Source: an uncultured Lachnospiraceae bacterium
GTDB taxonomy: Bacteria; Bacillota; Clostridia; Lachnospirales; Lachnospiraceae
Direction: 5' to 3'
Assembly (NCBI GenBank): GCA_937891165.1
Contig: CALAEX010000097.1
Location: 1-22,131, forward strand
Length of the DNA: 22,131 nucleotides
Of this stretch, positions 15,157 through 22,131 are shown piece by piece. The translations under genes were made by a program, and so were the position numbers. Numbering within the stretch: the stretch's first letter is position 1; every line of letters begins with the position of its first letter. Below the pieces are notes generated by a model. It was given only the letters and a program-made list of their open reading frames with translations, was not told the origin of the DNA and searched no databases.

Positions 15157-15852
15157 TTATTCAAGTTTACCAGTTTTAAAAAAATAAGCCATCTTCTTAG
15201 GGTCTGCAATCATAATCCGCCTTTTATTCATACGAATCAACCCCACTTCCGTTAATGTCGAGCAAACTCTAGAAGTTGTTTCCCTTGGAACACCAAGCAT
15301 ATCCGCAAGAAATGTAATCGTCATATCAATATCAATTTCAATTCCATCTTCCTTCTCCACTCCAAAATCTCTAGATAGTTTCCAAAGCTTTGCTGCTAGT
15401 TTACGCTCCAAATAAATACTGCTGGTCGTATTTTTCAACTGATGACTTAACCTCCAAATTTTTCTCTCCTGTGCCTCCATTACTTTTTTTGTCAGTTCAA
15501 AATCCTCTGCCATGACACTCATAAAATCTTGCACAGAAAATACAAGTACTTTACTCTGTTCCATCACCTCACAATAAATAGAAGAAGTATGATTATTAAA
15601 TATATGTTCATTGAGTAAAGCACCCTCACCAAAAATAAATAAAATCTTTCTCTTTCCTCCATGTGTCAAATTATAAATAACCGATTTTCCAGTTACCTGA
15701 AAATAAACAAATTCAACAGATTCTCTTGCTCTCATCAATAAAGTTCCTTTAGAAATATCTTGGATTTTTCCTATCTTCCCTAACTTCTCTATCGTTTTGG
15801 AATGAATTCCACTAAAAATTTCTAATTGATTTAAATATTTTTCTATCCCCAT
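15157..15852 (-). CDS. Crp/Fnr family transcription regulator
   Basis: A 231-residue regulator. A cNMP-binding-type beta barrel covers about residues 10-115, a long dimer helix about 118-145, and a winged helix-turn-helix about 155-225. The recognition helix PRETTSRVCSTL aligns with E. coli CRP SRETVGRIL: R190, E191 and R195 equal CRP R180, E181 and R185, the residues reading TGTGA. FNR has valine at the first position, so a TGTGA target is predicted. The only cysteines are C94 and C197, so no oxygen-sensing Fe-S cluster; the effector is unknown and the usual cAMP phosphate-binding arginine is not evident. Start: ATG after GAAAGGG; a -10-like TATAAT lies at 15883-15888 without a good -35. It is the likely activator of the downstream asr/nar operon. 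Confidence 0.88.
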   Translation of the reverse strand: MGIEKYLNQLEIFSGIHSKTIEKLGKIGKIQDISKGTLLMRARESVEFVYFQVTGKSVIYNLTHGGKRKILFIFGEGALLNEHIFNNHTSSIYCEVMEQSKVLVFSVQDFMSVMAEDFELTKKVMEAQERKIWRLSHQLKNTTSSIYLERKLAAKLWKLSRDFGVEKEDGIEIDIDMTITFLADMLGVPRETTSRVCSTLTEVGLIRMNKRRIMIADPKKMAYFFKTGKLE

Positions 15853-15897
15853 AGTACATTCCCTTTCTATTGTTTTACATTTATTATAAAAATTAGT

Positions 15898-15950
15898 AAA
15901 AAAATCTCTACCTCTATGTTTGTTCTCAGCAAATCATAAAGATAGAGATT
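15898..15950 (-). terminator. Rho-independent terminator of the chemotaxis receptor gene
   Basis: The minus-strand arms AATCTCTATCTTTATG and CATAGAGGTAGAGATT pair over 16 bases with two G-U wobbles, followed by a run of seven Ts. It separates the receptor gene from the regulator gene. Confidence 0.85.
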
Positions 15951-15959
15951 TTTATCTAC

Positions 15960-17954
15960 TTATGAATTTAACAATTCAAATCTACTTACTTGGTCTTTTA
16001 AGTTTTCTGCTTGTGCGGATAATTCTTCACTTGTAGCAGATGTTTCCTCAGCAGAAGCAGAATTACTTTGTACCGTAAGCGATATCTGTTCAATACCTTG
16101 TTGAATCTGTCTCAACATATCTGCTTGCCGTCTAGAAATTTCACTTGTACCTTTAGAAACCGTCTGAAAATCTGACATACTAACTAAAACAGATTTGATT
16201 GCTTCTACTGTTTTTTCTGCAATATTACTTCCCGTCTTAATTTCTTCCATACTCTTTTCAATCATCTGTCTCGTATCGACTGCAGACCTTGCACTATCAG
16301 ATGCCAATTTTCCAATCTGGTCCGCTACAACTGCAAAACCTCTACCTGCTTCTCCTGCTCGTGCAGCCTCAATCGAAGCATTTAAAGAAAGTAAATTTGT
16401 CTGTGAAGCAATATCTTCAATGGAAGCAATAATATCCTGAATCTTTAAGGAAGTTTCTCGAATACCAGCCATCGCATCGGTTAATTCTTGCAAGTTTTCT
16501 TGACTCTTATCTGCTGCCTTTTCTGCTTCCCTCATACGATAATATGCAGCTTCTGCATCTGTTGCATTCTTTTCTGATAATTCATTTACATCCACAATAA
16601 TTGCTGTTAATTCTTCTACTGCACTTGCCTGCTCTGTTGCAGCACCTGCTAACGACTGTGCATTTTGTGCTAACTGGTCAGAACCTGTTGCTACTTGGTC
16701 TGCGGAACGATTAATCTGCAATAAAGTAGTACTCATGATATCACGAAGATTTCTAAGGGCAATAATAATTTCTTCATAATCTCCTTTATAATAACCAAGA
16801 TTCTGCGTTCTTACTGCAAAATTTCCTTGTGCCATTTCATTTAAAATATACTTAATATCACTGATGACATCTGTAACATCTTTTTTCATCATGCTAGACG
16901 CCTTTACTAACTTACCAACTTCATCATTTGAATTTATTTCTGGCATTGGAGAATGTAAATCACCTTCTGCTAATTTTTCAAAACGCTCTGTACAACGCAT
17001 CAAAGGCTCACCAATACTTGTTGCTAAATTACGAGTAATCATAGTTGCAATACCAAGCGTAATTATAATAATGACTACTGTAACAATAATACTCCAAAGT
17101 GTACTCTGTAAAAAATCCATAATTGGAGCATTTATACCAATACTCCAAGAATTTGTTCCTTCAATTGGAGCATAAGCAAGTAATTTTGTTGTCCCTTGAT
17201 AACGATAACTTCCATATCCTCGCTCTCCATCAATCATCTTTTTCTCAATCTCTGATAATTGTTTTAAAGAGGAGTCTGTCTTTGCATCTTGTATTGTATT
17301 TTCTTCATTCGTAACATTTTCCATATTTTGATGTGCAATTGTAGTACCCGAACCATTCAAAATATAAGCACTGCCATTCTCACTTACTTGAATAGAAGTT
17401 ACAATATCATTTAAAAATGTACTAGAAGGAACAAAGTAAACAACACCTACCACAGTAGTATCTGGAATACCATTTTCCCAAATAGGTGCAGAAATAATAA
17501 CTGTAAATTCTCCTGTTACCTTACTAACTAAAGGTTCTGAAACAAAAGTATCTCCTTTCATAGATGCTTTAAAATATTCCCTATCAGAATAATCCTTACC
17601 ATCAAAAATACTCTTTCCATTCGTATCTAATACATTACCTCTTTGTAAATCATGAGCAGCTGCATGCTGGTCAATCAATTTTTGTTTATCTCTTGCACTA
17701 ATAGCACTACTGGCAAGCTTTGGAGAACACCCTACCTCATAAGCAATTTTAGAATATACTAATAACTCCTGCTCTACACGCTCTGCCGCAATTTGAGCCG
17801 TTTCTGTCATTGTTTGCTCAATTAAATTCATTGTACTAATAAAGTTCATAACTGTACTAATAACGCCAATAACCAATAAAGCAACCAGCACAGTTGCCGA
17901 CATACGTAACATAATTTTAGAACGTATTGAATCTTCTCTTGTATTTTTTTGCAT
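15960..17954 (-). CDS. Methyl-accepting chemotaxis protein with extracellular Cache domain
   Basis: A 664-residue transmembrane receptor. TM1 is at residues about 16-39, then a double-Cache-type sensor (about 45-280) with DYSDREYFKASMKG, TM2 about 285-306, a HAMP domain about 307-360, and a long coiled-coil signalling domain about 400-660. The highly conserved tip EDIASQTNLLSLNASIEAARAGE lies near 505-530. No C-terminal CheR/CheB pentapeptide is present. The ligand is not predictable; the strict dCache amino-acid motif (YxxxxRxWY) is not seen. No che or flagellar genes are nearby, so it is a stand-alone receptor. It lies upstream of the Crp-type regulator but is separated by a strong terminator, so a shared role with nitrate/nitrite reduction is only possible, not indicated. 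The ribosome site is GGTGAAG, close to the ATG. Confidence 0.92.
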   Translation of the reverse strand: MQKNTREDSIRSKIMLRMSATVLVALLVIGVISTVMNFISTMNLIEQTMTETAQIAAERVEQELLVYSKIAYEVGCSPKLASSAISARDKQKLIDQHAAAHDLQRGNVLDTNGKSIFDGKDYSDREYFKASMKGDTFVSEPLVSKVTGEFTVIISAPIWENGIPDTTVVGVVYFVPSSTFLNDIVTSIQVSENGSAYILNGSGTTIAHQNMENVTNEENTIQDAKTDSSLKQLSEIEKKMIDGERGYGSYRYQGTTKLLAYAPIEGTNSWSIGINAPIMDFLQSTLWSIIVTVVIIIITLGIATMITRNLATSIGEPLMRCTERFEKLAEGDLHSPMPEINSNDEVGKLVKASSMMKKDVTDVISDIKYILNEMAQGNFAVRTQNLGYYKGDYEEIIIALRNLRDIMSTTLLQINRSADQVATGSDQLAQNAQSLAGAATEQASAVEELTAIIVDVNELSEKNATDAEAAYYRMREAEKAADKSQENLQELTDAMAGIRETSLKIQDIIASIEDIASQTNLLSLNASIEAARAGEAGRGFAVVADQIGKLASDSARSAVDTRQMIEKSMEEIKTGSNIAEKTVEAIKSVLVSMSDFQTVSKGTSEISRRQADMLRQIQQGIEQISLTVQSNSASAEETSATSEELSAQAENLKDQVSRFELLNS

Positions 17955-18061
17955 TTCTTCACCATTTTCCTTTCTTTTTTTTAGAAAAAATTACACCCCA
18001 ATAATAAAAAATACCTCCTCCTTTTTATCTTAAAAATTTCATCAAATTCTCTTATCAGTTT

Positions 18062-18096
18062 TATTTCATTCTAACATAAAATGAAATAGTATTCAA
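18062..18096 (-). promoter_or_regulatory. Predicted receptor promoter overlapped by an inverted repeat
   Basis: Minus strand: -35 TTGAAT (18091-18096), 17-base spacer, -10 TAGAAT (18068-18073) with TGT before it. A perfect 9-bp inverted repeat TATTTCATT/AATGAAATA (18080-18088 and 18062-18070, 9-base loop) covers the spacer and -10, placing an operator where a repressor would block the promoter. The leader is about 107 bases and holds a strong AAGGAGGAGGT (near 18013-18022) about 60 bases before the gene with no credible ORF behind it. Confidence 0.5.
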
Positions 18097-18116
18097 TGAA
18101 AATCAAAAATACTTAC

Positions 18117-18150
18117 AAAAAAAGAGTGTCAAACATGACACTCTTTTTTT
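18117..18150. terminator. Bidirectional terminator after the antiporter gene
   Basis: A7 GAGTGTC, six-base loop AAACAT, GACACTC T7: a perfect symmetric stem with A and T tracts. The antiporter stop codon lies 2 bases away, so it ends that minus-strand transcript. Confidence 0.92.
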
Positions 18151-18152
18151 AT

Positions 18153-19460
18153 TTATTTCACTTTCTGCGTATTTCTTTTGGAAGCTTCTAATAATTTTCT
18201 CTGACGACGATTCTTTACTTCATCCGACATTGGCTTAATATCTCCTGCTGCCAATAACGCCTGTCTTGTCATCAATGGACCGAACATTTCATAAACCAAT
18301 ACAGCAAATAAGGTAATATTTCGAATCAATGCACCTTGTTCTCCAAGTTGTGCTGCAGTTGCACACATACCCAGTGCTACACCAGCCTGTGGAAATAATG
18401 TAACACCTAAATACTTACAAATTGAAGGTTCACACTTCGTTGCCTTTGCACTGGCAAAAGCACCAAAATATTTACCAAGACAACGGAAAATAATATAAAC
18501 TAAACCAATTCCTACAATTGCAATATCTGTAAATACGGAAAGTTCTAATTCTGCACCACTAATTACAAAGAACAATGCAAACAATGGGGAAGTCCACTTA
18601 TCAGATGCCGCCATTAAATCATGAGATAATGGACAAAGGTTACAAAATACGGTACCTAACATCATACAAACTAGCAAAGAGGAAAAACTAATATGTATGC
18701 TACCTACATGAAATTCTAACATAGATAACGAAGTTGTTAAAAATACAAAAGCAATCGTTAAATTCAAACGGTTTGTATTGGAGTTAAATAACTTTTCTAA
18801 CTGTGTCAGTATCCAACCCATAATCGCACCAAGCAATAAAGAACAAATAATTTCCACTAATGGATTGATGAAAATAGATACAAAATCTACTGTTCCACTA
18901 ATCAGCGTTTTTGCAATTCCAAAGCAAACTGCAAATACAATTAAACCTACCGCATCATCTAACGCTACAATTGGTAATAACAAACTAGTCAAAGGTCCTT
19001 TTGCCTTATACTGACGAACTACCATTAAGGTAGCTGCTGGAGCTGTTGCTGTCGCAATCGCACCAAGTGTCAATAACTGTGGCACAGTTAATTTATCTGG
19101 CATAGCAAGATGTACCACATATAATGCAATATCTACAAATAATGTTGCTACCAATGCCTGAAAAATACCAATCACTACGGCTTGTTTTCCTGTTTGTTTT
19201 AATTCATTTACACGAAATTCATTACCAATCGAAAAAGCAATAAATCCAAGTGCTACCTCTGCAATTAAAGACAAACTTGCAACGTGTTCCATTGTAGTAA
19301 ATCCAAGACCATCAATTCCTAACGCTCCTAAACAATATGGTCCAATTAACACACCTGCTATCAAATATGCCGTAACCGATGGCAACTTGAGAGGCTTAAA
19401 TAAACGTGTCATTAAAAGACCAGCAAGTAACGCAATAGATACAGGTAACAATACGTTCAT
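18153..19460 (-). CDS. Cation/proton antiporter, CPA2 family (KefB/NapA-like membrane domain)
   Basis: A 435-residue membrane protein with about 12-13 hydrophobic segments. It has the Na+/H+ exchanger fold, the family's ATAPAATLMVV stretch (residues 137-147) and a VALDDAVGL motif with D168-D169, the ion-binding aspartate pair of electrogenic antiporters. It ends in a short basic tail and lacks the TrkA-N/RCK domain of KefB/KefC, so it is a minimal antiporter. Ion choice (Na+ or K+) cannot be read from sequence. It is monocistronic, with AAGGAG before the ATG. Confidence 0.88.
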   Translation of the reverse strand: MNVLLPVSIALLAGLLMTRLFKPLKLPSVTAYLIAGVLIGPYCLGALGIDGLGFTTMEHVASLSLIAEVALGFIAFSIGNEFRVNELKQTGKQAVVIGIFQALVATLFVDIALYVVHLAMPDKLTVPQLLTLGAIATATAPAATLMVVRQYKAKGPLTSLLLPIVALDDAVGLIVFAVCFGIAKTLISGTVDFVSIFINPLVEIICSLLLGAIMGWILTQLEKLFNSNTNRLNLTIAFVFLTTSLSMLEFHVGSIHISFSSLLVCMMLGTVFCNLCPLSHDLMAASDKWTSPLFALFFVISGAELELSVFTDIAIVGIGLVYIIFRCLGKYFGAFASAKATKCEPSICKYLGVTLFPQAGVALGMCATAAQLGEQGALIRNITLFAVLVYEMFGPLMTRQALLAAGDIKPMSDEVKNRRQRKLLEASKRNTQKVK

Positions 19461-19512
19461 AACTCTTCTCCTTCTTTCTCTTAATTTGTACTTTCTTTTT
19501 TATTTTACAAAA

Positions 19513-19541
19513 AGTATACTCCTATTAAAGCAGAAATACAA
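19513..19541 (-). promoter_or_regulatory. Predicted sigma-A promoter of the antiporter gene
   Basis: Minus strand: -35 TTGTAT (19536-19541), 17-base spacer, -10 TATACT (19513-19518), with a start near 19506. This gives a short leader of about 45 bases. Confidence 0.65.
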
Positions 19542-19639
19542 GAGTCGTTTCTGACAATCTTTTATGTATTTTTTATAATTTTTTTGTAGAAAATTTAAGT
19601 TTTTGTCCCTTTTTTGTTTTCCTATGCATATATTATAGA

Positions 19640-19663
19640 GAGCCTGCATAAGAAAGAAGGCTC
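19640..19663 (+). promoter_or_regulatory. Hairpin in the leader of the vWA gene, with a sporulation-like -10 upstream
   Basis: GAGCCT (19640-19645) pairs with AGGCTC (19658-19663), ending 8 bases before the AAAGGAG. Upstream, CATATATTA (19627-19635) fits the sigma-E/sigma-K type -10 (CATAnnnTA), and no good sigma-A -35 is present at the right distance. Sporulation control is only a hint. Confidence 0.3.
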
Positions 19664-19682
19664 ACAGAAAGGAGTAATCATT

Positions 19683-21059
19683 ATGGGAATCACTATTTCA
19701 AATAAACAAGTAAGTACGACTCAAATTTCCTGCGGAGGTTCGTTTCAAGTAACCTTTTCCCTTACCGCAGAACCAGATATTACAGAAAATCCTACCGATA
19801 TCGTCTTAATTCTTGACCGTTCTGGCAGTATGGCTGGAAGTGCTATTGCCAATTTAAAAAATGGTGCAAAAGCTTTTATTGACATTATCGATAGTGCAAC
19901 CGATGGCACACAAGACGGGCAAATCGGTAATGGCAGCCGTATTGGAATTGTAAGCTTTGCTACTACTGCTACACAAGATACTCAATTAATTACCTCTGTA
20001 ACTGATTTAAAAGCTGCGGTAGATGCTCTTACTGCGGATGGTTCTACAAATCATGCAGATGCTTTTACACAAGCTTTGGAACTCTTTGACCTAACTTCTA
20101 CCAACGCAAAAGTTATGGTTATGTTTACGGATGGTTTTACAACTGCAGGTCCTAATCCAACTCCAATTACTACTGCTATCAAAGCACAAGGTATTACTAT
20201 TTATGTTATCGGTTTATCCGGCAATGGTGGCATTGACGTACAGGCATTAAATGATTGGTCCTCTGACCCAGACTCTGCCTTTGTAGCTATTACTCCAGAT
20301 GATTCTGAACTAGAAGATTTATTTGAAGACCTTGCCGAAAATATCGTAAATCCAGGAGCTACCAATATTGTATTAACTGACCAAATTTCTTCTTGTTTCC
20401 GTATTACTTCCGTTTCCATGCCAACCAAAGGCACCGCAAGCCTTATCGACTCTAATACTGTCCGTTGGAATATTGATGAACTAGGAGTTTCTACAAGCGA
20501 AGGAGCTGCTCTTATCTTTACAGTACAACATAATGGTGTTTGTTCGGGTAGTATCCCAGTCAATGCTTCTGTTACCTACACGGATGACCAAGGAAATATC
20601 GTTAATTTCCCTAATCCAGAAGTAGAAGCAGACTGTGATATTGTTATTATTCCAGAAGGCTGTCCAGTTCCTGTAGATGTTTCCGTAGAAGGCTGTTCTG
20701 ATAGTATTGAATTTAACGCTGGTGACCTTTCTCTAGACTCTCTTGGTCGTATTGTACAATTAGATGTTACTCTCTTAAATATTTGTCCAAATCGAAGAGT
20801 AGCCTTAGCAATTACACTAAACGAAGTAGATGACGAAGGCAATGAATATAAACGAGGTTTTAAAACTCTGACTGTACCTGCTCACACTAGCAATAGCTGC
20901 CGTGATGTTACGATTCGCTGTGTCAAATTTGTCCTTCCAGAAAGCTTAGACGTGTCGAATACACCAACAAGTATGTGTAATACTAGAAATTTTGTGGCTA
21001 GATGTTTTGCAAACTATATTGACTACGATTTTGAATGCTGTACGGAAGATAACGCTTAA
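19683..21059 (+). CDS. von Willebrand factor A domain protein, cysteine-rich C-terminus, no signal peptide
   Basis: A 458-residue protein. The vWA domain spans about residues 37-235 with a complete metal-ion (MIDAS) site: D45-R-S47-G-S49, a threonine in GSTNHAD near 122, and an aspartate in FTDG near 151. A beta-sandwich of the DUF11-like repeat type follows (about 240-335), then a unique C-terminal region (about 340-458) rich in cysteine; 13 cysteines in all, ending ECCTEDNA. There is no signal peptide, membrane anchor or LPXTG motif, although vWA/DUF11 proteins are usually exported. The start MGITISNKQ is set by AAAGGAG; an in-frame upstream ATG would overlap the promoter region. Function unknown; a spore-surface or intracellular adhesion/assembly role is possible. 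No linked ATPase (MoxR) gene is present. Confidence 0.85.
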   Translation: MGITISNKQVSTTQISCGGSFQVTFSLTAEPDITENPTDIVLILDRSGSMAGSAIANLKNGAKAFIDIIDSATDGTQDGQIGNGSRIGIVSFATTATQDTQLITSVTDLKAAVDALTADGSTNHADAFTQALELFDLTSTNAKVMVMFTDGFTTAGPNPTPITTAIKAQGITIYVIGLSGNGGIDVQALNDWSSDPDSAFVAITPDDSELEDLFEDLAENIVNPGATNIVLTDQISSCFRITSVSMPTKGTASLIDSNTVRWNIDELGVSTSEGAALIFTVQHNGVCSGSIPVNASVTYTDDQGNIVNFPNPEVEADCDIVIIPEGCPVPVDVSVEGCSDSIEFNAGDLSLDSLGRIVQLDVTLLNICPNRRVALAITLNEVDDEGNEYKRGFKTLTVPAHTSNSCRDVTIRCVKFVLPESLDVSNTPTSMCNTRNFVARCFANYIDYDFECCTEDNA

Positions 21060-21140
21060 CTCCTAATAATTTTTTATAATTTTCAAACCTTTTGACCCCA
21101 ACATCAAAAGTATCGTTCTACAAGACTGAATTATTTTTCG

Positions 21141-21182
21141 GATAGTGTAAATTTTTGTAGGTCACAAAAAATTTACACTATC
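21141..21182. repeat. Perfect 16-bp inverted repeat (long palindromic hairpin)
   Basis: GATAGTGTAAATTTTT (21141-21156) is matched exactly by AAAAATTTACACTATC (21167-21182) around a 10-base loop. No T-tract follows, so it is a poor terminator. It lies 17 bases before the -35 of the Rpn-like gene. It could be an operator, a folding RNA end for the vWA transcript, or a remnant of a small mobile element. The preceding stretch 21060-21140 holds only a short CTTTTGA/TCAAAAG repeat. Confidence 0.75.
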
Positions 21183-21198
21183 GAAATGAAGAAAAAAT

Positions 21199-21227
21199 TT
21201 GCATTAGAGGCAAATATAAGTTAAAAT
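21199..21227 (+). promoter_or_regulatory. Predicted promoter of the Rpn-like gene
   Basis: -35 TTGCAT (21199-21204), 17-base spacer, -10 TAAAAT (21222-21227), with a start near 21234. The leader is very short, with AAAAAGGAAAG as ribosome site. Confidence 0.55.
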
Positions 21228-21252
21228 AAAAATAAAAAGGAAAGTCAGTTTT

Positions 21253-22059
21253 ATGAAACCAAAAAAATATGAAGAATTAAGATTTACAGATGATTTTATG
21301 TTTTCTAAAGTTTTGACAAATCATCCTGAAATTTGTCGTCGGTTATTAGAATTATTTTTAGATATTAAAATCAAAAAAATATTACAGCCAGAAAAGCAAA
21401 AAACAATTGAATTATTAGCAAATGGAAAAGGGATTCGATTGGATGTATATGTAGATGATGGCGAAAATACCATTTACAATATTGAAATGCAAACTACATT
21501 GAAAAAAGATTTGCCAAAACGTAGCAGATATTATCAAGGTATGATAGATTTAAATTTGATTGAACGTGGTGCAAAGTATCGAGATTTAAAATCTAGTTTT
21601 GTGATTTTTATTTGTTTAGAAGACCCTTTTGGAAAGAATTTTTCCGTGTATCGATTTGAGAATATTTGTATTCAAGATAAGACATTATTATTAAAGGATG
21701 AAGCCGTAAAGATATTTATTAATGCTGAAGGAGAGTTAGCTGGAATATCTGAAGATTTCGCTTCTTTTTTGAAGTACCTAAAAGGTGAAATGATGGAAAA
21801 TGAGTTAGTAAAGCAAATTGAAACAGCAGTGGCACAAGCTCGTGTACATGAAGAATGGAAGGTGGAGTATATGACATTGTATTTAAGAGACCAAGAAAAC
21901 AGAGAAATTGGACGTGAAGAAGGACGTGAAGAAGGATTACGAGCATTAGTACAATCTTTAAAAGTTTTTATTCAAGAAGAAGAATTATTATATCAAGCAA
22001 TTATTAAAAATGATACTTATAAGGACATTTCTAGAGATATATTAAAAAAGTATTTATAA
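21253..22059 (+). CDS. Rpn/PD-(D/E)XK nuclease family protein (putative transposase-like)
   Basis: A 268-residue protein of the PDDEXK_2/Rpn family. The N-terminus ELRFTDDFMFSKVL and the nuclease core with D64 (IRLDVYV) and E78-M-Q80 (YNIEMQ) are present, followed by RSRYYQGMIDLNLI, all typical. The C-terminal charged helix REIGREEGREEG is the family's characteristic tail. Length is full and the active-site residues look intact. E. coli Rpn proteins promote recA-independent recombination and cut DNA; clostridial genomes carry many copies annotated as transposases, although no terminal repeats or target duplication are visible here. Promoter just upstream, terminator-like hairpin downstream. 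Confidence 0.88.
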   Translation: MKPKKYEELRFTDDFMFSKVLTNHPEICRRLLELFLDIKIKKILQPEKQKTIELLANGKGIRLDVYVDDGENTIYNIEMQTTLKKDLPKRSRYYQGMIDLNLIERGAKYRDLKSSFVIFICLEDPFGKNFSVYRFENICIQDKTLLLKDEAVKIFINAEGELAGISEDFASFLKYLKGEMMENELVKQIETAVAQARVHEEWKVEYMTLYLRDQENREIGREEGREEGLRALVQSLKVFIQEEELLYQAIIKNDTYKDISRDILKKYL

Positions 22060-22062
22060 AAT

Positions 22063-22112
22063 TATGGAAGTACTATCATTTTCATGGTATACTTTCCATA
22101 CGTTATTTTTCT
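22063..22112 (+). terminator. Probable terminator of the Rpn-like gene
   Basis: TATGGAAGTA pairs imperfectly with TATACTTTCCATA across about 38 bases, with one or two bulges, followed by a T-rich tract (TTATTTTTCT). It begins 3 bases after the stop codon. Confidence 0.55.
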
Positions 22113-22131
22113 ACACATTTTTTTCTTTTTT

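Noticed and set aside
15157..15852. FNR-type oxygen sensor
   Set aside because: No N-terminal cysteine group for an Fe-S cluster and an arginine at the position where FNR has valine.
18013..18022. Leader peptide behind the orphan Shine-Dalgarno
   Set aside because: No ATG at a suitable distance; the only option is a six-codon TTG frame, which is unconvincing.
21060..21140. Terminator for the vWA gene at CTTTTGA/TCAAAAG
   Set aside because: The stem is only 7 bp and A/T-rich with no T-tract after it, so it is too weak to call.

Overview
The window reads as chromosome from a low-GC, strictly anaerobic Firmicute, most likely a Clostridia/Lachnospiraceae-type gut organism. This is inferred from AT-rich intergenic DNA, AGGAGG-type ribosome sites, HdrABC, an AsrABC-type siroheme reductase, a CPA2 antiporter and an Rpn/PD-(D/E)XK protein. 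No rRNA, tRNA, CRISPR array or complete insertion sequence was seen.

Layout. (1) 1-3264, minus strand: an hdrB-hdrC-hdrA operon, with hdrA running off the left edge. Its promoter carries a Rex-like site over the -10. (2) 3276-4324, minus: a lactate/malate dehydrogenase family gene with arginine at the substrate-specificity position, plus its promoter and another Rex-like site. (3) 4475-5687, plus: an orphan tyrosine-rich protein with its own promoter and a bidirectional terminator. (4) 5685-15103, minus: a ten-gene run in transcription order asrA, asrB, asrC, narB-type molybdoenzyme, four-cluster ferredoxin, FAD/NAD(P) oxidoreductase, TDT-family anion channel, mobA, a structured leader, an ECF S-component and an exported molybdopterin-domain-like protein. 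(5) 15157-17954, minus: a Crp/Fnr regulator and a methyl-accepting chemotaxis protein. (6) 18153-19460, minus: a CPA2 cation/proton antiporter. (7) 19683-21059, plus: a von Willebrand A protein without a signal peptide. (8) 21141-22112, plus: a long perfect palindrome and an Rpn/PD-(D/E)XK protein.

The centre of interest is region 4. The molybdoenzyme resembles cytoplasmic clostridial nitrate reductase (NarB/NasA type), with a ferredoxin subunit, a flavoprotein electron donor and the Mo-cofactor nucleotidyl transferase. It is co-transcribed with a complete anaerobic siroheme reductase AsrABC. The simplest reading is an NAD(P)H-driven cytoplasmic route from nitrate through nitrite to ammonium, with AsrABC used as the nitrite reductase and the TDT channel moving an anion such as nitrite, nitrate or sulfite. 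This is inference; sulfite remains the default substrate of AsrABC. Just upstream of asrA lies a TGTGA-N6-TCACA operator centred at -41.5 from a predicted extended -10 promoter. The adjacent Crp-family regulator keeps the three residues that read TGTGA in E. coli CRP, so a self-contained regulatory circuit can be proposed.

The left-hand genes (HdrABC and malate/lactate dehydrogenase) look like a separate redox-balancing unit, probably under NADH/NAD control.
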